A stretch of 64,000 bases of DNA, from NCBI RefSeq assembly GCF_025943985.1, contig NZ_JAPCWE010000002.1:1-64000 (forward strand), written 5' to 3'. The position numbers and the translations under genes are program-made. The notes under the pieces are model-generated. The model made no database searches and was not told the origin of the DNA. It saw nothing but the letters and a program-made list of their open reading frames with translations. Source of the stretch: Anaerorudis cellulosivorans (GTDB taxonomy: Bacteria; Bacteroidota; Bacteroidia; Bacteroidales; Dysgonomonadaceae). Of this stretch, positions 27,822 to 35,504 are shown piece by piece. How positions within the stretch are numbered: the stretch's first letter is position 1; each line of letters starts with the position of its first letter.

Positions 27822-29324
27822 TTATTTTTCCTGATTTTTCCATCGTTGTTGCAACGCCTTGCCTTTTGCCGTAAGGCGGTATTTCTGTTCGGGGCTGGTT
27901 GGTTTGTCGGGAATAGTCATTTCGATGAGACCCTGTTCCAATGCTTCCGATATATACAGCTTCCTGAAATTTTCCCTATCCTTTAGTTGCAGTTTTTCTT
28001 GAAGTTCATCCCTTGTCATTTCATCCGTCATAATTAAAACCAGGTTTTTGGCTTGCCGTGTAACTTGCCGGGCAGCTTGCGGGGTAACTTGCGGGGTAAC
28101 TTGCGGGGCAGCATTTACTTTCCGCCAGAGAATCGCTTTAAAAGACTCTTCTTGAATCAGTTCCGGCTCTTTAAGTCCTGCTTCCAAGCAAACGTTAATC
28201 ATATCGGGGATACCTGTACCCATTCGTTCGATATACCCCGCAAGATAAAGCGACTCGGCCAGGAGCGGATTGGTCGGAAATGATCCATGAGGTTTTTTCA
28301 GTTTTGGTATGGTAAGGCGATACGACAATTGTCCGGGATTCCACACCTCAAGCCTGTCACGAAACAGCATCACCTGCACCGATCCTTTGCTGGTATAATC
28401 GCGATGAGCCACCGCATTTACGATAGCTTCCGTAACCGCCGTACGTGGTATTTCGTAATGTACCGGCACATCCACCGACAGGCTTCTGTCGCCTACATAA
28501 AGATCGATTCGTGATAACACAAAATCGACAGCCTGCTCAACCAGTTGAAAAACATCTCCTTTATATACCTGATAAGAAGGAATGGGTTTTTGCACTTCAT
28601 TGCCGTGAAACATGGCGCACCTGACTTCGGACGTGACAAAAAAACGCTGAGGTTCGCGACCGAACAGAAGTAATGAGGCATTTGTGAGCTGTCCCGATTT
28701 AATGAGATGAAGATGGGTTAGAATTTTTTCCGGATCATCGTTTTCAGTAAAAGGGAAATTTCTCTTGGCTCTTGCTGTTCTGACAAACCATTTCAAACGT
28801 TCCGGATCGATATCTTCAAAAGTGGCTTCCTTGCAGATCGTTGCATCAAAGGGGCCGGAACGGATCAATTCCTTTTCTTCCAGCAGGTTCACCAATGAAG
28901 CATAAACGGCAGTTTTTAATTCTGCGGCATCAATAAATTTTTTACGTACCAATACACTTTCTGCCTTTTTTATCAATAACAATTCCTTCGGATGAATTTC
29001 AGAATCACTATGATGGGCAATAAATATCAACCTGACCTTTTGATGTTCCGTTGCGCAATCAAATTCGAGCTCCGTTGGAGATATTCCCTCCTTATTTTCA
29101 AAGCCGTATTCCTTCCCGAAAAGTCCAAGGTAAACATCCGAAATCTTTACCTGTTGGAGATAAGCTTTAGAAACTTTTATATCACGTGCGGGAAGTTTTT
29201 CAAAAATAAACGGTTCAAAAAATCGCCCGAGCAAAGCATCATTCAATAAATAATCATACAGCATCTGCCTTTCTTCGGCAAATTCGTTCTGTACACTGCT
29301 GATAAATACTTTCAGTTTGTTCAT
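27822..29324 (-). CDS. DUF4062 plus HATPase_c_4 ATP-binding protein
   Basis: This 500-residue multidomain protein has DUF4062, a TIR-like fold, at residues 1 to about 120 (LKVFISSVQNEFAEERQMLY, VYLGLFGKEYG). A linker then resembles AlbA_2-type regulators. Residues about 200-390 carry the HATPase_c_4 region of RecG-like regulators (PRTAVTEAIVNAVAHRDYT, MGTGIPDMINVCLEAGL). After a low-complexity PQVTPQVTPQ hinge comes a winged-helix end. Proteins of this group are usually transcriptional regulators or ATP-binding partners in defence islands. DUF4062 is found in front of STAND NTPases. No operon partner is seen, and both flanks are repeat blocks. Function unknown. Confidence 0.75.
   Translation of the reverse strand: MNKLKVFISSVQNEFAEERQMLYDYLLNDALLGRFFEPFIFEKLPARDIKVSKAYLQQVKISDVYLGLFGKEYGFENKEGISPTELEFDCATEHQKVRLIFIAHHSDSEIHPKELLLIKKAESVLVRKKFIDAAELKTAVYASLVNLLEEKELIRSGPFDATICKEATFEDIDPERLKWFVRTARAKRNFPFTENDDPEKILTHLHLIKSGQLTNASLLLFGREPQRFFVTSEVRCAMFHGNEVQKPIPSYQVYKGDVFQLVEQAVDFVLSRIDLYVGDRSLSVDVPVHYEIPRTAVTEAIVNAVAHRDYTSKGSVQVMLFRDRLEVWNPGQLSYRLTIPKLKKPHGSFPTNPLLAESLYLAGYIERMGTGIPDMINVCLEAGLKEPELIQEESFKAILWRKVNAAPQVTPQVTPQAARQVTRQAKNLVLIMTDEMTRDELQEKLQLKDRENFRKLYISEALEQGLIEMTIPDKPTSPEQKYRLTAKGKALQQRWKNQEK
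28052..28111. repeat. Five 12-bp tandem repeats inside the DUF4062 gene
   Basis: Five units of cttgcggggtaa with variants (cttgccgtgtaa, cttgccgggcag) encode the PQVT/RQVT hinge between the ATPase and the winged helix. The unit is a multiple of three, so copy-number change would alter linker length without breaking the frame. Confidence 0.85.
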
Positions 29325-29568
29325 AATTTTACGCTGCGTTAACCTTGCTGTGTCGTTGCCATTTATTGCTTGCGCATACTATTTTATTGACAGCCTAAAT
29401 ATACAACTTTTTTCAAATTCAACGGTCAAATGCAAATTTACCCGCATTGTTTATCTTCCCTCCATGCTTGCATCAAATGCCTTAAAACAAGGGTCCAAGA
29501 CATTCGATCTTTAGAATTCATCGGATATTAAAATTCATATAGGGAAAAGTGTGGGAAAGTATAGGAAA

Positions 29569-29935
29569 GTCTTACCTGTAAAGGATTTCAGACGAATCCT
29601 ACAGTGTAGGAAAGTGTGGGAAAGTGTAGGAAGTGTATGGTGCAGAGTGTAGGAACTGTAGGAACTGTAGGAAGTGTAGGAAGTGTAGGAACTGTAGGAA
29701 GTGTGGGAAAGTCTTACCCGGAGCGGGTTTCAAACGAATCCTACAGCGTAGGAAAGTGTAGGAAGTGTAGGAAGTGTATGGTGCAGAGTGTAGGAACTGT
29801 AGGAACTGTAGGAAGTGTAGGAAGTGTAGGAAGTGTAGGAACTGTAGGAAGTGTGGGAAAGTCTTACCCGGAGCGGGTTTCAAACGAATCCTACAGCGTA
29901 GGAAAGTGTAGGAAGTGTATGGTGCAGAATGCATA
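29569..29935. repeat. Higher-order tandem repeat of about 142-150 bp built from 9-bp units
   Basis: Three successive units begin with gtcttacc at 29569, 29711 and 29861. Each has a ggatttca/gggtttca-gacgaatcctaca element, then runs of gtaggaagt and gtaggaact, a tatggtgcagag motif, and more 9-mers. The third is cut short at 29935. The orientation is opposite to the blocks at 18175 and 27640. Because the period is 9 bp there are no stops in several frames, giving false reading frames on both strands. No start context, domain or codon signal supports a gene. Confidence 0.85.
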
Positions 29936-29936
29936 G

Positions 29937-29978
29937 TCCTGCTTTTAATTTACATTGAGTGTAAACCTATTTCAGGAC
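29937..29978. repeat. IS-end-like palindromic repeat
   Basis: TCCTGCTTTTAATTTACA (29937-29954) faces TGTAAACCTATTTCAGGAC (29960-29978) with a 5-bp loop, followed by gagacac. It directly abuts the end of the 9-bp repeat block. It belongs to the same family as 18100-18171 and 53882-53923. Confidence 0.65.
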
Positions 29979-30190
29979 GAGACACACCAACTCCGCTTCT
30001 TTTTCGCACCAAGGCTGCACCTGCTCCGTACCAAGGCTGCACCATCCTCGCTCCATGCTTGCATCACCCTTGCACCATCCTCGCACAAAGTCCGCTTCGG
30101 CTTCGCCTATGTATTCCCCTTTATATGAGCCAAATACGCAGCTTTATTCTACCATAATTCCACCGATTCCGATGTTTTTGTCCCTGCCTT

Positions 30191-30230
30191 GAAGCGAAGG
30201 AAGAGCGAAGAAGAAGCGAAGGAAGAGCGA
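30191..30230. repeat. 18-bp direct repeat in a gene-free stretch
   Basis: gaagcgaaggaagagcga occurs at 30191-30208 and 30213-30230. The surrounding 29980-30360 also holds degenerate accaaggctgcac repeats (about 30000-30085) but no gene, tRNA or recognisable element. Confidence 0.8.
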
Positions 30231-30364
30231 TAAAAAGCCTGCAAAACCCGAGTACATTTGCACCTTTCGAGTCGCGGCTGAGCGAAAGAGGAGCAAAAAA
30301 GTGGTTTAAAAAACTCGTTTTATCGAACTTCGACTATTTTTTAGAAAAAAATCTTCAGTATTTA

Positions 30365-30397
30365 TTGTGATTTGAATATTATTCGTAATTTTGCGAA
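30365..30397 (+). promoter_or_regulatory. Probable ars promoter with ArsR operator
   Basis: TTG (30365-30367) and TAATTTTG (30386-30393) fit the Bacteroidetes -33/-7 pattern with an 18-bp spacer, about 30 bp before the arsR start. An inverted repeat TTCG-TAATTTTG-CGAA (30382-30397) encloses the -7 box exactly. That is where a dimeric ArsR repressor would block transcription and be released by arsenite. The operator role is inferred from position. Confidence 0.55.
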
Positions 30398-30424
30398 CAA
30401 CAAATTAAAATCATCGATTGACCG

Positions 30425-30766
30425 ATGGCTTACCCTAAAAATAAAACATACGACATAGACATCGAAGAGCTGGCGCGTTTCGCCAAAGCAATGGGACATC
30501 CTGCCCGCATCAGCATTCTTCGATACTTGGCTTCGATGGACAGTTGTTTCTTTGGCGATATTTGCCAGGAACTTCCTATTGCAAAAGCTACCGTATCGCA
30601 ACACTTGACAGAACTGAAAAACGCCGGATTAATCAGAGGCGAAATCGAGCCACCCAAAGTGAGATACTGCATCGATCGGGAGAATTGGGAAAAAGCCAAT
30701 GAAGCTTTCCGGCAATTCTTCTCCAACATTCAACCCAACGATGTTTGTTGCAATCCCGAAAATTAA
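30425..30766 (+). CDS. arsR: ArsR/SmtB-family arsenic-responsive repressor
   Basis: This 113-residue winged-helix repressor releases DNA when it binds arsenite. The helix-turn-helix reads IAKATVSQHLTELKNAGLI (about 52-70), after AKAMGHPARISILRYL. Candidate metal ligands are C41 and C47 (SCFFGDIC) in or near the helix that carries the CVC site in E. coli ArsR, and a C-terminal pair C108/C109. The arrangement is not the classical CVC, so the site may have evolved separately. First gene of the operon; arsC follows after 10 bp. Confidence 0.88.
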   Translation: MAYPKNKTYDIDIEELARFAKAMGHPARISILRYLASMDSCFFGDICQELPIAKATVSQHLTELKNAGLIRGEIEPPKVRYCIDRENWEKANEAFRQFFSNIQPNDVCCNPEN

Positions 30767-30776
30767 TTTCACATTG

Positions 30777-31196
30777 ATGAAAATACTTATTCTTTGCACC
30801 GGTAACAGTTGCCGCAGTCAGATGGCAGAAGCATTTCTGCATTCGTTCGACAATCGTTTGACGGTTTGTTCTGCGGGTACCGAGCCGGCTGAGAAAGTAA
30901 ACGAGAAGGCCATTCAGGTAATGTGTGAAGCCGGTATCGATATTAGCCGGAACATTCCGAAATCGGTCAGTCAATATCTGTCGGAAACGTGGGATTACGT
31001 GATTACCGTTTGCGCCGATGCCGACCGCAATTGTCCGATATTCTCGGGTAAAGTGAAACATCGGCTGCATATCGGTTTTGATGATCCGGCCAAAGTTACA
31101 GGTTCTGAAGAATTTGTCTTAAACGAATTCAGAAGAATAAGAGACGAAATAAAAGAAAAATTCTATTTATTCTATCAAGAAAATTTACAGCTATGA
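30777..31196 (+). CDS. arsC: Thioredoxin-coupled arsenate reductase (low-Mr phosphatase fold)
   Basis: This 139-residue cytoplasmic enzyme reduces arsenate to arsenite. The phosphatase loop C7-TGNSC-R13 is at the N-terminus. C79 and C86 match the spacing of the redox relay cysteines of the Staphylococcus ArsC type (10, 82, 89), so it should use thioredoxin. The start at 30777 (MKILILCTGNSC) places the loop normally; a longer frame from 30699 runs inside arsR. The stop overlaps the DUF3147 start by 4 bp. Confidence 0.9.
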   Translation: MKILILCTGNSCRSQMAEAFLHSFDNRLTVCSAGTEPAEKVNEKAIQVMCEAGIDISRNIPKSVSQYLSETWDYVITVCADADRNCPIFSGKVKHRLHIGFDDPAKVTGSEEFVLNEFRRIRDEIKEKFYLFYQENLQL

Positions 31197-31549
31197 ATGT
31201 CATTTATACCATCGTCAAGGTGTTGCTTTCGTCGGTTGTGCTGGTAGCAGTTTCCGAAATATCCAAACGGAGTACCTTCGTAGGCAGCCTGTTGGCTTCC
31301 ATACCGTTAGTTTCGCTGTTGGCCATCGTTTGGCTGTACATCGACACCAAAGACACGGCACAAATTGCCTCGTTGTCCACCGGAATTTTCTGGCTCGTGA
31401 TTCCTTCGCTCGTCTTTTTTATCGTGCTGCCCATACTGCTGAAGAGAAGTTTCAACTTTTGGCTGTCGCTTGCCATCTCCTCTGCGCTGACGATCATCGC
31501 CTATTTCATCATGCTTTATATTCTCAAAAAATCAGGAATACAACTCTAA
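31193..31549 (+). CDS. DUF3147 small membrane protein
   Basis: This 118-residue protein has four predicted membrane helices (about 3-20, 26-47, 59-80, 88-112). It resembles DUF3147 proteins (SEISKRSTFVGSLLASIPLV). It is translationally coupled to arsC (ATGA overlap), and arsM follows 11 bp later. No transport function is established for the family as far as I know. In this operon, which lacks ArsB or Acr3, a role in arsenite or methylarsenical handling is a reasonable but untested guess. Confidence 0.75.
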   Translation: MNVIYTIVKVLLSSVVLVAVSEISKRSTFVGSLLASIPLVSLLAIVWLYIDTKDTAQIASLSTGIFWLVIPSLVFFIVLPILLKRSFNFWLSLAISSALTIIAYFIMLYILKKSGIQL

Positions 31550-31560
31550 CATTCAATTTT

Positions 31561-32370
31561 ATGGAAAAAAATATTAAATCCGTTGTAAAAGACACTTACA
31601 CAGTGATTGCCCGGCAATCGAAAGAACAAAACGAAACTTCCTGCTGCGGCGTTGGCGGGTGTTGTTCTACGGTCGATTATGCCGTATTCAGTGAAAACTA
31701 CCGCCAACTGAAAGGGTATCATGAAGATGCCGATTTGGGATTGGGATGCGGCATACCTACCCAATTTGCGTCCATCAAAGAGGGCGACAGTGTGCTCGAT
31801 TTGGGAAGCGGAGCAGGTAACGATTGTTTTGTTGCCCGAGCCATTGTGGGGGAAACCGGTAGGGTGGTCGGCATTGATTTTACCGATGCCATGCTGGAGA
31901 AAGCCCGTAAAAACAATACCAAACTCGGCTTTCAAAATGTGGAATTTGTCAAAGGAGACATCGAAGATATGCCGTTGGAAGATAATCAGTTTGACGTGGT
32001 GATTTCCAATTGCGTATTGAATCTGGTGCCAGACAAACGGAAAGCGTTTGCCGAAATTAAACGGGTATTGAAACCCGGCGGTCATTTTTGTGTGTCGGAT
32101 GTGGTTGTCAAAGGCAATCTGCCCGAAAAATTGAAAAACGATGCCGAGATGTATGCCGGTTGCGTTTCGGGAGCCATTGAGATGCAGGAGTATCTGGATA
32201 TTATTCGGGAAACCGGATTTCAATCGGTTACCGTTCACAAGCAAAAGGAAGTGCAACTGCCGCAGGAAATCTTACAGAAATACCTCAACGAAGAAGAAAT
32301 CCGACAGTTTAACCAAAAAGAAATCGGAATTTTCAGCATCACCGTTGCGGCAGAGAAAGCGATTGAATGA
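31561..32370 (+). CDS. arsM: Arsenite S-adenosylmethionine methyltransferase
   Basis: This 269-residue enzyme methylates As(III). The SAM site is VLDLGSGAGND (about 78-88). The conserved cysteines are present: an N-terminal cluster C28/C29/C34/C35 (SCCGVGGCC), C63 (GLGCG), C151 (SNCVLNL) and C201 (AGCVSGA), equivalent to the arsenite-binding set of ArsM enzymes. The start at 31561 is chosen over an upstream frame inside the DUF3147 gene. A 12-bp palindrome CCTAAATTTAGG at 32379-32390 follows the stop; it is not a convincing terminator. Confidence 0.92.
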   Translation: MEKNIKSVVKDTYTVIARQSKEQNETSCCGVGGCCSTVDYAVFSENYRQLKGYHEDADLGLGCGIPTQFASIKEGDSVLDLGSGAGNDCFVARAIVGETGRVVGIDFTDAMLEKARKNNTKLGFQNVEFVKGDIEDMPLEDNQFDVVISNCVLNLVPDKRKAFAEIKRVLKPGGHFCVSDVVVKGNLPEKLKNDAEMYAGCVSGAIEMQEYLDIIRETGFQSVTVHKQKEVQLPQEILQKYLNEEEIRQFNQKEIGIFSITVAAEKAIE

Positions 32371-32444
32371 GAATGCAGCCTAAATTTAGGAATGGTAATT
32401 TTCAATATGCAAGACAAGATTTTTATTACTAAACCATAAATGCT

Positions 32445-33074
32445 ATGAAAACTTTAAAATTAATAGGATTATTGACGTTGGTAATAATCGACTTCACGTC
32501 CTGTGATAAGATTTTTGATCGTCATGAACCGGAATTTGTTGTCTATAATTTAGACTTAAGTTTACGGGATACTTCCGGTAATGATTTGGTAAAAGGAATT
32601 GGATTGGCGGAGTGGATACCCAGTAATATTCCGGAAGAACAGGCTCAGTCAGGCTCTGTAAAAGATGATTTGTACGTATTGGATATTATTGTTTCCGAAC
32701 CATGTTGGAATTGGGATAATAATATTTACAATGCTCCTGCCAGACCCGGCTTTGAACCTGATGTTAACCATCCCAAATTAGTAATGTCTAAATATAATGG
32801 TTATTGTTATTTGACGAATGATTTTTCTGTGCCTGTAAATGATTGTCCTGAAGAGAAAAAGCTCACATACAAGTTGAAATGTCCTTATGTATTCGGCGAT
32901 GAAGCGGTACATGAATTTGTTACCTATTGGGATATTCCAAAGAGTAATTATGCACATACTTTTGAACGTTTTGCTAAATGTAATCGTATAGAGTTTGAAG
33001 GCAATGAGATAACCCCAACCCCTATGGATAAAAACGAACAGAGTTATGCAGCTATTATAATACTAAAAAAATAA
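32445..33074 (+). CDS. Hypothetical lipoprotein
   Basis: This 209-residue protein has a signal sequence and a lipobox ending at Cys20 (DFTSC), so it is exported and lipid-anchored. The rest is soluble, with no domain I recognise. It contains several Trp and Cys residues (SEPCWNWDN, YWDIPKSNYAHTF). It follows arsM by 74 bp but shares no obvious function with it. Its base composition is more AT-rich than the ars genes. Confidence 0.7.
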   Translation: MKTLKLIGLLTLVIIDFTSCDKIFDRHEPEFVVYNLDLSLRDTSGNDLVKGIGLAEWIPSNIPEEQAQSGSVKDDLYVLDIIVSEPCWNWDNNIYNAPARPGFEPDVNHPKLVMSKYNGYCYLTNDFSVPVNDCPEEKKLTYKLKCPYVFGDEAVHEFVTYWDIPKSNYAHTFERFAKCNRIEFEGNEITPTPMDKNEQSYAAIIILKK

Positions 33075-33089
33075 AACGGACTTTAGTTT

Positions 33090-33302
33090 TTGGCGACGGT
33101 AAAGAATTTAAAAGGTTGCACTTCCCATCATCTTCAACAGGAATATACGGAGTTGCGCAAAAGATATTGGGGGCAACACTTTTGGGCGATAGGATATGGG
33201 GTTTGGAGTACAGGACGAATAACAGATGAAATTGTTCAAGAATACCTTGAACATCATCGGGATAATCCGAATACAGCAAAATTAAAGTCATCGACTTTTT
33301 AA
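33090..33302 (+). pseudogene. C-terminal fragment of an IS200/IS605-type transposase (TnpA)
   Basis: About 70 codons encode VKNLKGCTSHHLQQEYTELR and then RKRYWGQHFWAIGYGVWSTG, which match the C-terminal half of IS200-type Y1 transposases (LRKRYWGxHFWxxGY). The catalytic Tyr in the following helix is visible (EIVQEYLEHH). The N-terminal HUH half is absent. It begins right after the upstream lipoprotein gene. Confidence 0.8.
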
Positions 33303-33431
33303 AGTGGAATCATTAATAAAACATTGCAATCAAAGCAAATTCTCTTCAAATATGGATGTTACCCTCGCTTTGAAATTATTAATATCTCCAGTTATCAAAA
33401 CGTAAATTCGTAATTTGGCCACATCGGTAAG

Positions 33432-33465
33432 TGCCGGTCAGGACAGAGGAAAACCTGTTCCGGCA
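33432..33465. other. Imperfect hairpin upstream of the EamA gene
   Basis: TGCCGG (33432-33437) pairs with CCGGCA (33460-33465), with further partial pairing inside. It is GC-rich compared with its flanks and could be a terminator of the upstream region or a leader structure of the EamA gene. There is no T-run, and no riboswitch class is recognised. Nothing else is seen in 33303-33509. Confidence 0.3.
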
Positions 33466-33509
33466 GGGTAAAATGAAAAATTACGAAATAAAACATTTCA
33501 ATTCTCCGC

Positions 33510-34409
33510 ATGAAAGACGATAACAAGGCTATTCTTTACGTTTCCATAACCGTTTTGAGTTGGGCTACTGTAGCATCGGCGTTTAAACTGGCGCTATCGA
33601 TCCTTACGTATTACGAACTGCTTCTGATTGCCTCCATCACGGCGTTGATCGCATTTGCCATCATGCTCACCTTTCGTAAGCAATGGTTTTTGCTTCGCTC
33701 CGTCAGTCGCAGACAATGGCGGATGTTTGCCGTTGCGGGAACACTCAACCCTGCAATGTATTATCTGGTTCTGTTCAAATCCTACGAATTGCTTCCGGCT
33801 CAGATTGCACAACCCATCAATTACATGTGGCCGGTGGTGCTTTCGTTGATGCTGGCCGTTTTTGCCCGGCAACGCATCCCTGCTGTCAAATTTGTCGGCA
33901 TGGCAATTTCATTGGCCGGAGTTGCCGTAATTTCCATAGGACCGGGACAATTAACGGGAACCAACCTTTCGGCACTCGGAATAGCCTTAGGCATTGGAAG
34001 TGCTTTTGTGTGGGCAACTTATTGGCTCATAAACAGGATGAATGCCGAAACCGATCCGATTGTGAGCTTATTTCTCAACTTCTTTTTCGGAACGATAGAA
34101 TTGTTGATGATTGCTCCGTTCATGAAAATCGAAATTTCTTCGTTGCAGGGTGTTTTAGCTGCGGTGTATTCAGGGCTTTTCGAGATGACCATCCCTTTCA
34201 TTTGTTTTGGAATTGCATTGAAAAAAACCAACAATCCTGCACTCATCAATCATCTGTGTTATCTTGCTCCGTTTCTGTCGCTTTTTATAATACACGTGAT
34301 TTTAGGCGAAAGCATTTATCCCACCACATATACAGGCCTCGCACTCATTGTGGGCGGACTTCTTTTCAATGAATATATCGGGATTCGTTATTCTTTACGA
34401 AGTCCGTAA
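33510..34409 (+). CDS. EamA/DMT-family permease
   Basis: This 299-residue inner-membrane transporter of the drug/metabolite superfamily has ten helices in two EamA repeats (about 8-140 and 155-290). PINYMWPVVLSLMLA ends the first repeat and HVILGESIYPTTYTGLALIVGG the second. It is probably a metabolite or amino-acid exporter; the substrate is unknown. Its 3' end overlaps the convergent hydrolase gene by 44 bp. The last 16 bases are also present at the left end of the distant copy of that hydrolase (53932). Confidence 0.85.
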   Translation: MKDDNKAILYVSITVLSWATVASAFKLALSILTYYELLLIASITALIAFAIMLTFRKQWFLLRSVSRRQWRMFAVAGTLNPAMYYLVLFKSYELLPAQIAQPINYMWPVVLSLMLAVFARQRIPAVKFVGMAISLAGVAVISIGPGQLTGTNLSALGIALGIGSAFVWATYWLINRMNAETDPIVSLFLNFFFGTIELLMIAPFMKIEISSLQGVLAAVYSGLFEMTIPFICFGIALKKTNNPALINHLCYLAPFLSLFIIHVILGESIYPTTYTGLALIVGGLLFNEYIGIRYSLRSP

Positions 34410-35334
34410 TTGCTTTTACGAGTTCATCCGATATCGGCAAATTGGGGTTCATGTAGGTTGCCACATTTTTATTTCTGTCCCCTTCCACAATTTTCAACAC
34501 ATGATTCATATTCTCTATGATTTTCAGTTCGGCACGAGGAGCCGATGCGGCCAATTGTCGCGCATGATCGACGCCGACTTGAATATCGGCAGTGCCTTGA
34601 ATGATCAAAATCGGTATGCGTAATTGCTGAATTTCTTTGGAAGGATCGTACTTCATCCAACTTATCATATACGGTTGAACACTCGGTCTGAACAACGCGG
34701 CTAAATTCGGATTAACATGGCTGACGGTTTTACCCTTTCGCAGACTGTCGAGAATAGCAATCGTTTCATTGTACAGATGGGTCGGCAAACCTTTCGTTTG
34801 CTCCAAAATTACCCCGTCGGCAGGTTTGGAAACACCGGCTATGGAGATAAACATATCGGCTTTGGCATCCCTGGCTGCGATCATGCCGATTAATGAGCCT
34901 TCGCTATGACCGATTACGATAACCTTTGAAAATCTTGCATCTTGCTTTAATCTCGAAATCCATTTTTTAGCGTCGTCGATGTAATCTTCAAATCGTATGT
35001 CGCTTTCGCGCTGCCCGGTTTTACTTTGCCCTATCAGCCGTTTATCGTATCGTAACGTAGCAATACCCTGTCTGGTCAAATTTTCAGCCAGATAACGCAG
35101 ACTGTTGTTTTTCATGTTCGGCTGATTGCCATCTCGATCGGTTGGTCCTGAACCGGAAATGAGTAACGCAACCGGGAAAGGGGCTTTTGTATTCGGAATC
35201 AGTAAGGTGCCGAATATTTTTCCCCTTTCACATTCGATACTTAAATCGTACGATTGAAAAGGATTTGTCAGTACTTGCGAATATAGAAATCCGCTAAGAA
35301 TGCTCACGATAAAAAGCAGTGCCGATTTTTTCAT
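34366..35334 (-). CDS. Secreted alpha/beta-hydrolase, copy 1
   Basis: This 322-residue exported hydrolase has a signal peptide at 1-19 (MKKSALLFIVSILSGFLYSQ). The start at 35334 is chosen since the longer frame adds 14 residues in front of it. The oxyanion region is ISGSGPTDRDG, the nucleophile S144 is in GHSEGS, the acid is in QGTADIQVG, and the His is in NMNHV. Substrate unknown. Apart from its C-terminus (FVKNNESRYIH, which runs into the EamA gene) it is nearly identical to the copy at 53895-54872. Upstream lie only the last codons of a DUF5808 gene, whose complete form stands beside copy 2. Confidence 0.88.
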   Translation of the reverse strand: MKKSALLFIVSILSGFLYSQVLTNPFQSYDLSIECERGKIFGTLLIPNTKAPFPVALLISGSGPTDRDGNQPNMKNNSLRYLAENLTRQGIATLRYDKRLIGQSKTGQRESDIRFEDYIDDAKKWISRLKQDARFSKVIVIGHSEGSLIGMIAARDAKADMFISIAGVSKPADGVILEQTKGLPTHLYNETIAILDSLRKGKTVSHVNPNLAALFRPSVQPYMISWMKYDPSKEIQQLRIPILIIQGTADIQVGVDHARQLAASAPRAELKIIENMNHVLKIVEGDRNKNVATYMNPNLPISDELVKAITDFVKNNESRYIH

Positions 35335-35385
35335 TTTAAAATCTCCCCATGAGTACAGCAAACAGCATAATTCCAAAGATAATCA
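34394..35385. repeat. 992-bp direct repeat, left copy
   Basis: This block and 53932-54923 are the same length (992 bp), in the same orientation, and by my reading differ at about 32 positions with no gaps (about 97% identity). The repeat starts 16 bases before the end of the EamA gene and ends within the last 15 codons of a DUF5808 gene. Together the two copies enclose 18,546 bp containing the second PUL. Confidence 0.92.
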
Positions 35386-35504
35386 TATGAGAATTAAGTT
35401 CATCTTGGTTAAATAGAATTTAATCATTTTTTTCAACATAACTGGTGGTCCTATTTTTAAAGAATAACATAGTGAGTTCCAAAATACAAATTTTGAGATT
35501 CTTG

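Noticed and set aside
29569-29935. Possible CRISPR array
   Set aside because: Units are 142-150 bp with internal 9-mers; there are no unique spacers of constant length between identical repeats and no cas genes.
29599-29936. Open frames of about 106-111 codons on both strands made of SVG/TVG, RKC and FLH repeats
   Set aside because: They are products of the 9-bp-period repeat, which lacks stops in several frames; no start context, no domain, and both strands are open equally.
32379-32390. CCTAAATTTAGG palindrome after arsM as a terminator
   Set aside because: It has no loop and no T-run, so it is too weak to call as a terminator.
33432-33465. Riboswitch upstream of the EamA permease
   Set aside because: Only a short imperfect hairpin is visible; conserved cores of the riboswitch classes I know are absent.
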